Assembly: GCA_026122225.1 (NCBI GenBank)
Contig: JANEZZ010001476.1
Location: forward strand, 1-64,000
DNA length: 64,000 nucleotides
Source: Heloderma charlesbogerti
Lineage: Eukaryota > Chordata > Lepidosauria > Squamata > Helodermatidae
Reading direction: 5' to 3'
In this document: in pieces, positions 63,565-64,000 of the stretch
Layout: each line of letters opens with the position of its first letter
Numbering within the stretch: position 1 is the stretch's first letter
Notes under the pieces: generated by a model
Database searches by the model: none
Told to the model about the DNA's origin: nothing
The model's input: only the letters and a program-made list of their open reading frames with translations
Translations under genes and position numbers: made by a program

Positions 63565-64000
63565 ATAGAATCATAGAACCATAGAATAGTAGGGTTGGAA
63601 GGGGCCTACAAGGCCATCGAGTCCAACCCCCTGCTCAATGCAGGAATCCAAGTCAGAGCATCCCTGACAAATGGCTGTCCAGCCTCGTCTTGAAGGCCTC
63701 CAGTGTGGGAGAGCCCACCACCTCCCCAGGTAATTGGTTCCATTGTCGTATTGCTCTTACAGTCAGGAAGTTTTTCCTGATGTTCAGCCGGAATCTGGCT
63801 TCCTGTAACTTGAGCCCATTATTCCATGTCCTGCACTCTGGGATGATCAAGAAGAGATCCTGGCCTTCTTCTCTGTGACAACCTTTCAAGTACTTGAAGA
63901 GTGCTATCATATCTCCCCTCAGTCTTCTCTTCTCAAGGCTAAACATGCCCAGTTCTTTCAGTCTCTCTTCATAGGGCTTTGTTTCCAGTCCCCTGATCAT
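63565..64000 (-). mobile_element. CR1 LINE 3' end, runs off window end
   Basis: The minus strand encodes [20 protein letters not shown] and RAIRQWNQLPGEVVGSPTLE and ends in the CR1 tail (ATTCTATGGTTCTATG-type octamers at 63567-63590). An open frame of 115 codons reaches the window edge. Confidence 0.93.

Overview
This is a stretch of vertebrate nuclear DNA, almost certainly from a squamate reptile (lizard or snake). The evidence is the repeat content: several BovB (RTE-clade) LINEs, a Sauria-type SINE whose 3' end copies the BovB tail, L2 and CR1 LINEs, tRNA-derived SINEs and many short hAT-type DNA transposons, all around a spliced vertebrate gene. There is no bacterial, viral or CRISPR content.

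The only host gene I can support is one cytochrome P450 family 2 gene on the minus strand, from the start codon at 48282 (or 48270) to the TGA at 19436. I resolved nine coding exons by reading splice junctions: 48091-48282, 39317-39479, 38073-38222, 36352-36512, 33348-33524, 29832-29973, 26719-26906, 22687-22828 and 19436-19617. From exon 2 on they are 163, 150, 161, 177, 142, 188, 142 and 182 nt, the classic CYP2 exon sizes. All junctions are GT-AG, the frame is open throughout (498 codons plus stop), and every P450 signature is present, so the gene looks functional. It resembles CYP2C/CYP2H. A TATA box and an inverted CCAAT box lie upstream. A diverged copy of the same promoter, in the same orientation and with the same TATA-CCAAT spacing, sits alone at 5390-5600; no exons of a second gene are visible beside it.

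Nearly everything else is mobile DNA. 1-1712: BovB, minus. 1713-3330: a two-copy repeat (second copy about 49.98-50.89 kb) holding a GGTTACTTCCAG minisatellite. 3.4-7.8 kb: short inverted-repeat elements, L2 tails, the orphan promoter and unassigned sequence. 7.8-12.0 kb: two hAT elements, the second split by a nearly complete BovB. 12.0-13.08 kb: an unclassified repeat. 13.08-18.25 kb: a nearly intact L2 interrupted by a hAT element and set in an older L2 that carries another hAT. 19.4-48.3 kb: the CYP2 gene with introns full of hAT elements, BovB, CR1, LTRs and SINEs. 48.8-64.0 kb: more hAT, L2, BovB, CR1 and unclassified repeats.

The most unusual component is a family of short hAT-type elements (termini TAGGGRTG...CATCCCTA, 8-bp target duplications) built internally from alternating perfect palindromes, with an AGGTAAGT motif near each end pointing outward. 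One copy (20258-22326) contains a 1.17-kb block, essentially identical to 15311-16481, that runs from a related element into flanking L2 sequence. This is best explained by template switching between hAT copies, or by an assembly error, and should be checked first.
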